The notes under the pieces were generated by a model. The model was not told the DNA's origin, did no database searches, and saw only the letters and a list, made by a program, of their open reading frames with translations. Positions 39,743-50,267 of a stretch of 64,000 bases of DNA are shown here, in pieces (position 1 is the first letter of the stretch; every line of letters starts with the position of its first letter). The stretch spans positions 12,813,222-12,877,221 of the forward strand of contig OX393583.1 in the NCBI GenBank assembly GCA_947652605.1. The letters run 5' to 3'. This DNA is from Elmis aenea (taxonomy: Eukaryota > Arthropoda > Insecta > Coleoptera > Elmidae). Made by a program: the position numbers and the translations under genes.

Positions 39743-41134
39743 TTACTTGTAAGGATTTCCAACGGAGTGTGTCATCATATGAAAATTAAGCTGCGTATTA
39801 CAACTGTAACATTTTGCGCAAATGTCACACTTGTACGGTTTTTTACGGTCGTCATACTTTAATGATTTCTTATCGATGTGTTTTATCAAATGATGTTCGT
39901 AATAAATCTTAGATGTAAAGCATTGCCCACAAATGTCACACTGGTACAGTTTCTTACTAGTGTGATATATCAGACTTCTACGGTTATTGAAACTCTTGTT
40001 GCAAACTTCACACTTATGCAATTTTGTTTCAGTGTGTGTCCGCTCATGAAAGTTTTTGCTACTTTTGTGTTTAAAACATTTCCCACAAATATCACATTTG
40101 TACTCATTCTCATTGGTGTGTTTCTTCATGTGTTTTATTAAAGACTTATGTTTGTTAAAGCTCAAGTTGCAAATTTCACAGTTGTTTAGTTTTTCATTAA
40201 CGTGCGTTCTCATATGTCTCTTCAGAATGCAGTTTTTAATAAAACATTTCGAGCAAACTTCACATTTAAATGGTTTTTCTTTAGAATGTTTCTTCATATG
40301 TCGTGTCAGCAAATTGCGAAAAATAAAAGTTTTCATGCAAACGTCGCACTTAAATGGTTTATTATCATTATCACTGTGGATTCTCGTATGTTTTTTTAGT
40401 GTATTGTTATCAATAAAACTTTTTAGACAAACGTCACATTTAAACATTTTATGTCGGATATGCGTTCTCATATGTTTTACCAATGCTTTATTTCCTGTAA
40501 AATATTCCTCGCAAACATCACACTTAAACGGTTTTCCATTCGTATGTGATCTTTTGTGTGAACTAAGGCCACCAAGACTACTGCACATTTTTGCACAAAG
40601 ATCACATTTATATAAATTTTTACTATTATCTTCACTTTCTTGTAGTTGTTCTGTGTCACACTTTTGTTTATGTTCATTCGATACCAGCAATGGAACAAAT
40701 TTAACTTCAAATGTTCCATCAGGTTGTTTATTGAATGTTTTTAATAGATAATACCCACTTTCCAATGTTTTACTGTTTAAAGCAACTTCCTTCAATTTGC
40801 CAGTTTCAATATTCAATCGTACGTTATTATCCCAATTTCTAAAATCACTGCTTGGAATATTTCCATTATCGGCTATTAAATTATCTGTAAAATTTTGCTG
40901 TTCCTTGTTTTGTTTATTTGGAAGATCGTGTCCAGGTAAATTTGGTCCGAACAACTTACTATCTTCATTTGTTTCATTTTTGATATTTAAAGGATTATAT
41001 TTTTCTTCAAAACTATCATCACACTCGTTTTCTTCATAATATAAAGCAGTTTGTAATTGATATTCTTCTGGTTCAAGTTTAATTTCGTTATTACTTATGT
41101 CAGTCGCAAACTCTTTGTTTTTGATCGATTCCAT
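39743..41134 (-). CDS. C2H2 zinc-finger protein, subfamily B, 10 fingers
   Basis: Start chosen at ATG 41134, giving MESIKNKEFATD as in the paralogs; the open frame extends 34 codons further upstream (to 41236), where it no longer matches them except in untranslated DNA. The protein has 463 residues. The module carries IKLEPEE (18-24), FEEKYNPLNIKNE (42-54) and a second FEVKFVPLL (142-150). Ten finger units start at residue 177. Finger 1 has Cys for the core Phe, and finger 8 lost its second histidine (SLIYHTSKK). One KKSLKYDDR spacer stands before the last finger, where the 36631 gene has four. The last finger ends HSVGNPYK, as in the sister gene. Recent tandem duplicate of 36631-38262. Confidence 0.92.
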   Translation of the reverse strand: MESIKNKEFATDISNNEIKLEPEEYQLQTALYYEENECDDSFEEKYNPLNIKNETNEDSKLFGPNLPGHDLPNKQNKEQQNFTDNLIADNGNIPSSDFRNWDNNVRLNIETGKLKEVALNSKTLESGYYLLKTFNKQPDGTFEVKFVPLLVSNEHKQKCDTEQLQESEDNSKNLYKCDLCAKMCSSLGGLSSHKRSHTNGKPFKCDVCEEYFTGNKALVKHMRTHIRHKMFKCDVCLKSFIDNNTLKKHTRIHSDNDNKPFKCDVCMKTFIFRNLLTRHMKKHSKEKPFKCEVCSKCFIKNCILKRHMRTHVNEKLNNCEICNLSFNKHKSLIKHMKKHTNENEYKCDICGKCFKHKSSKNFHERTHTETKLHKCEVCNKSFNNRRSLIYHTSKKLYQCDICGQCFTSKIYYEHHLIKHIDKKSLKYDDRKKPYKCDICAKCYSCNTQLNFHMMTHSVGNPYK

Positions 41135-42074
41135 GTCTCCACTGAAATAGTTTTTACTGCAAAGATGCTTAAACTTCCGTATTGCTAAGAAAATACGTTT
41201 TGACAGCAATAATCTAAATTTTGTATTCATTGGCAATTATGTCAACCTTAATTCGTGTAGTTCAAATAAACTTTGGAATTTTGGTCGCGTTCAGCGGACG
41301 TAGCGTAAATAAATTCTGCTCTGTCACCGATACCGATACGCTCCCAACGTAATTTGGTGTTAACAGTTTTGGATGTATTACGCTACCACACATAGAACAT
41401 AATAACTACCACGCAGCCGTAGAGCAAATAGACAATTGTGTAGTTGAGATTGTAGGTTATCTTGTGAAATATGAATAATTTTATTTTATTAAACGAATTT
41501 TTTGATAACGGCATAAATATTGACGAAATTGAACAAAAAGCATTTCTTCTTGTAAAAAATAACTTTAAATGAAACTATATCAACAATATTTACTTCTAAC
41601 GAGTTAATTAGTTGCAATTTGCAATAAAATAATTTCTTGAATCATTTAGAACTTCTAATAAGAACATGATCCCTGCAATTGGATTTTTTAATTTTCTTGC
41701 ATTTGCATTTTGTGACAAAAAATGTCCACACAATTACAAACTTGCTCTTTACAACAAAATGAATATCTAGTAGAATGTGTACCTATATTAATAATTTTTT
41801 AAAGTTATCCTAAATTTTCAGGTGCTTTTTTTATAATATAAACAAAACTGTAAACTTATGAATGACGAAACAAACTTTTGCCAATATTTTAACCGTACCT
41901 CAACTTTTTATCACTTTAAAAGCATAAATAATTCGGCTTTAATGATGTCTTGTTGTTTTTCTATCACAATCAATAATGATATTCCAAAAAAAGTCATACA
42001 TATTTCATTTATATTTTTACCTATCATAGCAGCTACGCTTTCAATAAGTTTTGAACTTAAACAATTCATTAAAC

Positions 42075-43080
42075 CAGGGGTGGCCAACCCAAATGATCTT
42101 ACGGGCCACTTTGGAAATGCATCATAACTCCGCGGGCCACATAAAATTATATATCCCCATATTAGATTTAGATACACTATAGACATTTTTCTGGAGTGAA
42201 AAATTGAAACATAATGATTTAATGAGTTATTATTATTATGTTTACTATTGTTCTTACATTGAAACATAGATAATATAATAATAATGATACTAAACGTACA
42301 TTGTAAAGAAATATATAACACTAAAAATTAAATATATAAAATATATAAATATAAATGAAATGAAAAAAATGAAATCATTAAAATATATTTATTTTACTAG
42401 TGCGAAATTTGTTTCTCCACTCTTAGTTTTTCCAAATCGATTTCAATTTGGGTATTTGCACATCGTAATTGGTGTTGCAGGTTAGCGTCCGTTATGTTTG
42501 AGCTTGTTTTGTGTTTGGTCAATTTCATTTTCGAAAAAAACGATTCGCAGGTGTAAGTTGAACCAAAAGCGCTAACAACTTTTTGTGCCAGATTTCTCAA
42601 ATTGGAAAATTTCAATTTTGTGATGTGTTATAAAAATCTATTTTTGATTCTGATGTTTCAAAAATGTGTTTTAAGTCAATATTGTCAACCATTTGGAGAC
42701 ATTCTGGGGCCGACTCGATTTCAACGTGAAAGGGAGATGAATATATTTAAAAATTTTTGTTATATTTGTCTAACTGCTTTCAAAATTAGCTGTAAGTTTT
42801 CTTATTTCTTTTGCATATTTGATGTAATTGTTACATTTTGATTTCTTAAATTCTTTCAACAATGGAAAATGTGGTGAGCGTTATTACTTTTCAATTGCGA
42901 TTCAAATAACAATTTCTTAATTTTTGAATATATGGATGCACAAATAATGTATTTTTTTAATACATTGGTTTTCACGACTTTGGCCATTATAAAATAAATA
43001 TATTTTGTAAAAGTGTGATGAATCTCGCGGCCCGGAAAAATGTTCAAGGCGGCCCGCGGGCCGCGGGTTGGCCACCCCTG
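42075..43080 (-). mobile_element. hAT transposon, internally deleted, TSD CATTAAAC
   Basis: The ends CAGGGGTGGCCAACCC and the complement are flanked by the perfect 8-bp duplication CATTAAAC (42067-42074 and 43081-43088). 1,006 bp with GGGCCGC-rich subterminal DNA and a transposase C-terminus at 42397-42615. A recent-looking insertion: ends and targets are undamaged. Confidence 0.93.
42397..42615 (-). pseudogene. hAT transposase C-terminal dimerisation region
   Basis: 72 codons read LRNLAQKVVSAFGSTYTCES then FFSKMKLTKHKTSSNITDAN and LQHQLRCANT, matching the hAT dimerisation domain (StYxCExxFSxMKxxK...LxxxLRxAxT). The rest of the transposase is deleted apart from possible scraps. It belongs to the same broad group as the ZBED5/SCAND3-like host genes. 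Confidence 0.88.
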
Positions 43081-43231
43081 CATTAAACAATTGTTTGTTT
43101 TGATCTAAAAACTTTCGCCATAACTCGTTCTTTTCTTCTAGCATTCTATTACTTTTTTCAATTGATCCATATTTAAAACACAAAACAAGATATAAATTAA
43201 ACTAACGTTAGTTCAAATACACGCTTCGCTC

Positions 43232-43540
43232 ACTGTTTGCTCTGTAAGTAGCGAACCCAAAATGCGCTCCCAAACATGGCGACCGCTACCCAACTGTTGT
43301 GAAAGTAGCGGTTGTATCCAGGCAACGTTTTCGGAGCAGCTACGGAGCCACGTAACAGCTCCGGAACAGCTACGTCCGCTGAACGCGACCACTGTTTGCT
43401 CCGTAAGTAGCGGATCCAAAATGCGCTCCCAAACATGGCGACCGCTACCCAACTGTTGTAAAAGAAGCGGTTGTATCCAGGCAACGTTACCGGAGCAGCT
43501 ACGTAGCAGCTCCGAAACAACTACGTCCGCTGAACGCGAT
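43232..43540. repeat. GC-rich tandem duplication, 159-bp unit
   Basis: Unit 1 (43232-43390) and unit 2 (43391-43540) are near-identical and contain GTAAGTAGCG, CAAACATGGCGACCGCTACC and CGTCCGCTGAACGCGA. They are much richer in G+C than the surroundings and contain ends of the 41283 element. No coding function seen; open frames on both strands follow from composition. Confidence 0.75.
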
Positions 43541-44113
43541 AAAGTTGAGAGAAATTGAAACATTTGTAAATAGTAGGCCTTGGAAACGTCAAATTCCATT
43601 TTGCTGAGCACGTAAAAACTATGAATAATTTTAAAAACATTTCTGCATAATCCTGTTACTCTTGAAAATCGGATATAAACATTTTTGACTGAATTTTTAG
43701 CAATTAAACACCCACTAAAGTTATGAAAACATATTTTAGATCACCCTGTATATTATTTAGTGCTATAGTGCCCATATGTTAAATCTTTATTCAAAAACAA
43801 CCAAAATTTTGCAACGACTTACAAATGCTTCGTTTATAAACAAAAAAAAAAAAACAGAAAAGAGCCAATTAAATCATTTAGATATAACAATCTTCGTAAT
43901 TATAAGCTCAACACGCAGTGCCCGTCTCTCCAGGAAAAACAAATATTAAAAGTTGATTAATCGTTTCGATACTTGTTTAGAAATGAGACATTGGAAAACG
44001 CTCAAGTAAAAACAAATATTTGAATAATGCACCACATAATGTAATATTGAGTTCTACCGTATTTTTTGTTACAAATAAACAGAATTCGTGACGAAAAGTA
44101 CGAAACAAAAACA
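43541..44113 (+). other. Upstream region of the ionotropic receptor gene
   Basis: AT-rich, with an A-run at 43840-43854 and an ATCACCCTGTATA transposon-end motif at 43740. I cannot point to a convincing TATA/initiator pair. Confidence 0.3.
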
Positions 44114-45913
44114 ATGACTTTAACACAAACACTTATCGTCTTAATGCTGTCTTATTGTTATTGCAACAACTTTTTGTTACCTAATAACCAGTATGAAGTG
44201 ATTTATCTCGAAGAATGTATACATTCGATTATCCGAAACGATTTCGACGAAAACGGTGTAACTCGTGTAACTGTAACCGTAAATTCCTTGCCAAAATACA
44301 GAGATTTGTTGCTAAAACTTAAAAATGTGGTCGATCAAAACGATTATACCGTGGATATTACATTTTCTCAGTTTAGAAAATACGATGGATATGTAATTTT
44401 ACTAGATGAACAAAACTACAAGCTTGTTTTAGAACGTCTAGCGAAATCTGCGTCATGGAACCCTAGAGCAAAATTCCTGATGGTGTTCGATGGAAAACTC
44501 GAAAATTTATACAAACTCCTACTGAAATATTTTGTTCTTGACGTGGTAGTACTACAAGAAATTACACCTGGCGTTGTAAATGTTACATCTTACTTTCCTT
44601 ACGATAAATTAATATCCAAAAGAAATAAATCAACGCCCGTTATGATGGGCCAGTGTGTGAACGGAGATCTAGAAGTCACGACAAACTTATTCCCAAACAA
44701 AAAACCAAAAGATTGGACAAATTTTCCCGTAAGAACAATCATGTTAAAAAGTAAACCGTTCGTAATTACTAAAACTACTGGAATTGCGTCATCACTTTTG
44801 AATCTGATTCAAAGCGTTAAGAACTTCAAAATTAAATATTTGAAAACGAATCACACTTTGGACGAAATTCCGCATGATATTCGCTACGCAAATCTGAGGA
44901 CTTCTTTGAGTAACTATGAAACTGATTTAGGTGTCGGTAGGTTGTACAGTTTTAAAAATTTCACAAGCTTGGACTACACCGACGCGTACCTCCAAGACTA
45001 CTTGGTGTGGGTTGTTCCAGCCAGGGACAAAATAGACTGGAAGAGTTTTGAGCTGATTTTAGAGCCTACTGCCTGGTTTGTTTTAACACTTGCTTTTGTT
45101 TTTATATCGATTGTTTCATATTGCACAGCAAGCGTTATATCTGAACATCAAATGTTTCAAAATCAATTCAATTGTTTTTTAGTAAACTTTCAAATATTTC
45201 TGTGCGTTTCGGTTAATCGCACACCTAAAACCTCTGCCGTGAGACTCATATTTGCAGCCTGGAGTTTATTCAGCTTAATTATAATCACACTTTTTCAACG
45301 CCAACTAATCTCAATATTAACAACGCAAAGTTACGATAAACAAATTGAAACTGAAGATGATCTTGTTAAATCTAGAATAAATTTTGGATTTGCGAAGTCT
45401 GCCGAATCGTTTTTCAATTATTCGATCAATCCAACCGACAGTTATATCAAAGCAAATTTTAAACCAATCCTTAATCATCATCATTATCTGAATCGAACAG
45501 CTTTTAAACGAGATTTTGCAACGATTATAAGCAAATCATTTATGGATCATACAATACCTGAAGTTTTTACTCGCTCTGATGGCACACCGATGGTTCATTC
45601 CTTAAAAAAATATATTATAGCGTCCAAAATTCACGTGGTCTTTGCAAAGGGGCATCCCCTGTACGAGCATGTAAATACTCTGCTGGGTCGGATTAAAGAT
45701 AGTGGATTTATCAATTATTGGCAGGATAACTTCCGGATATCTTCGCAACTTGAAGTTGAAAGGAAAAGAGTTATTTTACAGTCGAGTTCTTTAACACTTG
45801 ACCAAATGCTAAGCGTTTTTTATCTCCTTATTGTTAGTTTAGTTTTGTCTGTAGTAATATTTTTACTGGAAATATTTATTAACTATCTATTGACAAAAGT
45901 AGTTAAACGGTAA
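44114..45913 (+). CDS. Divergent ionotropic receptor (IR), single exon
   Basis: A ligand-gated cation channel subunit of the insect chemosensory IR family, in the plasma membrane of sensory neurons. Start chosen at ATG 44114 (AAAACAATGAC), giving 599 residues; the open frame runs 16 codons further to a TTG. Residues 1-19 look like a signal peptide (MTLTQTLIVLMLSYCYC). A long extracellular part contains the first ligand-binding lobe. M1 is at about 319-337 (AWFVLTLAFVFISIVSYC), then the pore loop (FLVNFQIFLCVSVNRTP), M2 at about 374-395 (SAVRLIFAAWSLFSLIIIT) followed by FQRQLISILTTQ and TEDDL, the second lobe, and M3 at about 566-593. This layout and the M2 motif identify the family. The glutamate-binding residues of iGluRs are not recognisable, as expected for divergent IRs. 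Length is normal and the frame intact. The ligand is unknown. AATAAA at 46045. Confidence 0.93.
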   Translation: MTLTQTLIVLMLSYCYCNNFLLPNNQYEVIYLEECIHSIIRNDFDENGVTRVTVTVNSLPKYRDLLLKLKNVVDQNDYTVDITFSQFRKYDGYVILLDEQNYKLVLERLAKSASWNPRAKFLMVFDGKLENLYKLLLKYFVLDVVVLQEITPGVVNVTSYFPYDKLISKRNKSTPVMMGQCVNGDLEVTTNLFPNKKPKDWTNFPVRTIMLKSKPFVITKTTGIASSLLNLIQSVKNFKIKYLKTNHTLDEIPHDIRYANLRTSLSNYETDLGVGRLYSFKNFTSLDYTDAYLQDYLVWVVPARDKIDWKSFELILEPTAWFVLTLAFVFISIVSYCTASVISEHQMFQNQFNCFLVNFQIFLCVSVNRTPKTSAVRLIFAAWSLFSLIIITLFQRQLISILTTQSYDKQIETEDDLVKSRINFGFAKSAESFFNYSINPTDSYIKANFKPILNHHHYLNRTAFKRDFATIISKSFMDHTIPEVFTRSDGTPMVHSLKKYIIASKIHVVFAKGHPLYEHVNTLLGRIKDSGFINYWQDNFRISSQLEVERKRVILQSSSLTLDQMLSVFYLLIVSLVLSVVIFLLEIFINYLLTKVVKR

Positions 45914-46044
45914 AAATCGAAAGCAAGAGTTTAGTGGCAAAAATTAAAAAGAAAAATATAGGCTCTGACAACCACCATAACAACTAAAATATTGTTTTTT
46001 GCAGAACACAAGCACAGAAAGCTTTTATTGCTTACAATTTTTTT

Positions 46045-46050
46045 AATAAA
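46045..46050 (+). terminator. Poly(A) signal of the ionotropic receptor gene
   Basis: AATAAA, about 130 bp after the stop codon; the first canonical hexamer downstream. Confidence 0.6.
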
Positions 46051-46363
46051 GTAACAGTATTATGTAGTTAATTTATGCAATAAATACCAATATAAGTTAT
46101 ATCTGTTTTAATAATCAATAGTAACATATTTTTATAAAGAGAACGGAAAGTAATACTTTGCAGTCGGAGTGCTAGGGCAGCAAATTGTTTTCTATTTGAG
46201 TTACACACACCATTTATCCTGACCTTAATAAAAATAATAAAACTCAAAAATGTATGTTTTAAAAACGTTTAAACGTCAATTTAAAAAAGAAAATCACTGT
46301 TTCGTTATTTTGATTGACTTCCTTCATTTTTAGAGATATTCTCAAATAAGAGGGCCCTTAGTC

Positions 46364-47177
46364 TAGGGGTCTTTAACCAGGGGTCCGTGGAAGGATTTGA
46401 GGGGGTTCGCGAGCTTTGAGGGATACAATTAATTTACTATAGTATATCTCAAATAAAACTTCTCATATCGGCTTAAGCAGTTGAAACAACCCAGGTACAT
46501 ACACAATCTTGGATTATAAACCTTAAATGATTTGTATGGCACAACACCTAAAATCATAAACGCATACCACATCTTCCTAATTGCCTTTCTTTGAGCATAA
46601 TGACCATAATGCTGCAGTTCTAAACAAGTTCTCGCTGAAAGCTTATGTTTTCAAGCCAAAACTTTTGGGAAACACTGATACAGATATTAATTTTCTTTTA
46701 CCTAAGAAACCAAATTAAACCTTATTGAACCTATAATTAGGGATCAAATTTCGACTGCTTGCGATAATATTCATTCAATTAGATTACAACTTTCATTGGC
46801 GTAGACTGAATTGTAAACACAAATAATATTTAAAGAAAGAGGCGGAGATTGTGCCTTTGTTTCCTTTAGTTCTGCCTCTTCTTAATCCGCTGTGAACAGT
46901 TTTAAAATAAATATACTATATCTTTATTTTTACTAACTTTAAACTGAAATGTAGATTTCCTTTACTTATAATCTTACTTATAATATAAAATATAATGTAT
47001 GCATTAAATTACAGCAGTATTAGCTGTATCTGCGGTCCTCAATAAAAATAATAAATATTTTCATAACGCAATATAGTTTTAAAACATTTTGAAAAATATT
47101 CATTCTGAGAGGGGGACAACGGCTTTCACCTGACTGACAAGGGGGTTCATGGAACAAAAAAAAGTGAAGAACCCCTG
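46364..47177. mobile_element. hAT-type element, TSD CCTTAG(T/A)C
   Basis: Left end TAGGGGTCTTTAACCAGG and right end, complement of CAGGGGTTCTTCACTTTTTT, flanked by CCTTAGTC and CCTTAGAC (7 of 8 match). The interior is too decayed to read as transposase. Confidence 0.78.
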
Positions 47178-47185
47178 CCTTAGAC

Positions 47186-47965
47186 GTTCTGCTGAACTAT
47201 TTAAACTTTAAAAAAGGAATAATAGAAACTGATTGTTTTTTGCGTATTATCAAAAATAACTTGATCAACCCGTCCGTATTTATAATGTATAAATATTATT
47301 TTGTTATTAATATGTCATATCGTATATCTGGAATGAGAGAAAAATGACCTGGAAACGACGTTTAGTTGTTTAATAATTGCAAACATCACTTGTTTACGAA
47401 ATCATGGCAAACTTTGATTAGGAAATTTAAACAATAAATTAGCCATATCTCCGTAATTTTTTGCAACAGATATATAAAACTATATTTTTTTGGAAAGCTA
47501 AAACAATTCTTTTCAAGTAAGTAGTGTTGCTATTTAAAATAATTTAAGTTTACTTCATATCTCGAAAGTTAAGGTCGCAAAAAAATTGTTTTTTATTAAG
47601 CATAATTAGGTATCTGTATAAAAAACTATCATAACATTTTGTTGTATTTTAATAAATAAAACATTTATCGTGTATTTCCAAAAACTATGAAATTTAATTT
47701 TTCGTCTGTTGTGCCAAAATGGAAAGCGATATAAAAAATATGATTACATAGGCGTTCTTTTCTTAAAAAATACTGATCAATTTCAGATTTTCGCTAACTA
47801 TTACGGTAACCGAGATACCCCGTAAAACATTCGAATTTGGTTACCCTATTACTTGAACACAAAAAACTTAAATAATTTAAGATATTTTTTACATTTCATA
47901 ATTTATACACCCCTCACGCATATGGTCATAAAACATCGTAAATTAAATAATCCTCGGCTTAGGCC
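47186..47965. other. AT-rich spacer
   Basis: No gene, repeat boundary or RNA gene recognised. Confidence 0.3.
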
Positions 47966-47973
47966 CACCTATG

Positions 47974-49937
47974 CAGTGCCGGCCCTAAGTGGTGTGGGGC
48001 CATACGCATGGACAAACTGCGGGGCTCCCTAAAAAATCCGAACATTTATTTGTATGATAATGTTATACATATCTTCTATTTTGTAAATTGTTGAACAAAC
48101 ATAACAAATTTGGCAAATTGACCAAAAAACAAGAAGCTGAACAACCAATTTCATTATAAACGAAATAAAAACTTAATTTAAATTAACTTTTTTAGCTTTT
48201 GCTTACCCAAAATCTTTTAAAAATTATTGAACTTCATTTCCCTCATGACTTTACTTTCGACTGACATAAATACCTTGAATTTAAGCGTTCACTGGCAGGA
48301 TAATTAAAAGAAAAACGTTTTTCAAGAAACAAAACTATGCGAGGTATACAGGGTGGTGCTTTTTTCGATGCTCACCATTGCCATCTTGGAAACGGTAAGA
48401 GATACAAGGTCGGTTAAATTAGAGAAAAGTTGCACATTTTTATGGCGATTAAGAATCTGAAAAGAAATCATGGATTTTTTTATTCGTTTTTGATTTATTA
48501 CAAAAAAACTGAAAAACGTGATTTTAGAAAAATATTATTATCTTCCCTACCATTCACGCTATTTCATTTAAACCTGGCAACTTTATGTTTTTGACCGTCC
48601 TGGGTTTGATAACGTCAACAGAAATTTTCTAAGCCTTCTAGATTTCAAGTTGCGATAGTCAACTTTTGTATTTCTTATGGCCGCCATATTGGATTTTTAC
48701 ACCATGAGACAGACAAAAAAATTAGCTTTTCAGATTGGTAACTAACATACCTTTTTTTTTTCTTCAAAAAATTTGTGTAAATAATTCATAAAATTGAAAA
48801 TGTTCTGGAAAAACAATTGAAACTATGATATAAATAAAAGCTACAGAACAATTTATTGGTTGATAACGAAATTAAGATTGTTGGAAACATATTTAGAAGA
48901 TATGTTAGGCGAATTGCCATTATTAAAAATTCTAAATCATCAGTAGTTTCAGCAAGAAGGAGCTGGTCCTCACAACGCCCGCATTGTAAAAGGATATTAA
49001 TTTAGATGTACGCTTTCAAAATTCATGACTTGGTACGTTTGGTCCTGTTCATTGGCCTCCGCGATCGCCATGTTTAACGCCTATGGATTACTTTTACATT
49101 GATGTTGTTTATGCAACCCTATCGGAAAATATTGAACTTTTTCGGCGTAAAATCAAAATGCTTTTGACTCTATTTCGAGACAAACTATCCCAAAGGCAGT
49201 GGACGAAATGAATTTGAGGACTAACCACTACATCATACATAACGGCACGCACTTTAAACAATTTAAATAATTATTTATCTGGTTTTTAAATTTATTGTCA
49301 TTTCGTTATTTTATTATGAAATGTTGTGTCACTTTTATTTATATTATAATTACAATTGTTTTTCAGAACATTCGCGATTTTATAGATTATTTATACAAAT
49401 TTTCAAATTTCAAGAAGTTTCGTGAAAGAAAAAATCTATGTTGGTTACTAATCTGAAAAGCTAATTTTTTTGTCTATCTGATGGTGTAAAAGTCCAATAT
49501 GGCGGCCATAAGAAATAAAAAAGTTGACTATCGCAACTTGAAATCTAGAAGGCTTAGAAAATTTCTGTTGATGTCATCAAACCCAGGACGACCAAAAACA
49601 TAAACTTACCAAGTTTAAATGAAATAGCGTCAATGGTAGGGAAGATAATAATATTTTGCTAAAATCACATTTTTAAGTTTTTTTTGTAATAAATCAAAAA
49701 CGAATCAAAATATCCAGGATTTCTTTTCAGATTCTTAATCTTCATAAAAATGTGCAACTTTTCTCTAATTTAACCGACCTTGTATCTCTTACGGTTTCCA
49801 AGATAGCAATGGTGAGCATCGAAAAAAGCACCACCCTATTTATTCGTCTTTTACTCTATTTAGTTTAAGCGCTGGGCACCCTTAATCGCGGGGCCCTAAG
49901 CGAGGGAATCGGTGGAATGTGCTTAAGACCGGTCCTG
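47974..49937. mobile_element. hAT-type element, TSD CACCTATG, carrying a nested fold-back
   Basis: CAGTGCCGGCCCTAAG at the left and the complement of CAGGACCGGTCTTAAG at the right, flanked by the perfect 8-bp duplication CACCTATG (47966-47973 and 49938-49945). Without the nested element the length is about 475 bp and the ends resemble those of the MITE at 4270-4654. Confidence 0.85.
48349..49837. mobile_element. Fold-back mariner-type element F1, copy 1
   Basis: Two inverted arms of about 500 bp (left about 48349-48850, right about 49330-49837). Matching pieces include GCTTTTTTCGATGCTCACC, CTAGATTTCAAGTTGCGATA and TTATGGCCGCCATATTGGA with their complements. Left terminus TA-CAGGGTGGTGC; right terminus decayed (CACCCTATT-TA). 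The centre (about 49080-49270, plus strand) holds the tail of a mariner-type transposase: PMDYFYIDVVYATL-like codons with frameshifts. Nested in the hAT-type element 47974-49937. Confidence 0.85.
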
Positions 49938-50114
49938 CACCTATGTATATCCCACTGTTCTGATTCTTAAATTAAACATATAATCAAAAAATGTAGAAAA
50001 CAATAGCTAAATTTTATTTGATAGCTCATGGATCTTCTTATAAACGTGGTTATTTAAGGTTTTATTAAAGTCGTTTTTAGGCTTTTCTATTGTTTGTAAT
50101 ATTTCGGAGAAATT

Positions 50115-50173
50115 TGATAAGATAAAAAGTGCTTATAAATTAACGAACAGGTGGTAAAAACGGCACATCAGTT
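50115..50173 (+). promoter_or_regulatory. Putative core promoter of the DUF4430 gene with GATA sites
   Basis: TTGATAAGATAA (50114-50125) holds two overlapping WGATAR-type GATA-factor sites. A TTATAAAT box lies at 50133-50140 and an arthropod-type initiator TCAGTT at 50168-50173, 38 bp before the ATG; the box-to-initiator distance is slightly long. GATA sites close to the start are typical of insect gut and fat-body genes. Confidence 0.4.
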
Positions 50174-50210
50174 TTTGGTCTCAACGCGAAAGCAAAGAAA
50201 AACAAGAATC

Positions 50211-50267
50211 ATGAGAAGCTTCAACCAATTATATGTTTTTTCATTAATTCTACTGTTTGGACTTGTG
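50211..50267 (+). CDS. DUF4430 gene, exon 1 (signal peptide)
   Basis: 19 codons from ATG, ending in phase 0 at GTAAGT. Confidence 0.82.

Larger units (their letters stand above)
41283..43390. mobile_element. Possible DNA transposon with GGTCGCGTTCAGCGGACG ends
   Basis: GGTCGCGTTCAGCGGACGTA at 41283 is repeated inverted at 43371-43390, and again (19 bp) at 43521-43539. No target duplication was found and no transposase is readable. A short frame at 41471 starts MNNFILLNEFFDNGINIDE. The hAT at 42075 is nested inside. A remnant frame on the minus strand (43089-43183) reads EKSNRMLEEKNELWRKFLDQ just before the hAT insertion point. Confidence 0.4.

Noticed and set aside
41858..42321. Possible host gene broken by the hAT at 42075
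   Set aside because: Joining the flanks after removing the hAT and one target copy does not give one continuous frame: the two open frames are in different phases and the first stops soon after the junction.
43213..43611. Frames with repeated SGRHVWERIL-like peptides
   Set aside because: They come from the 159-bp tandem duplication and are open in more than one frame and on both strands.
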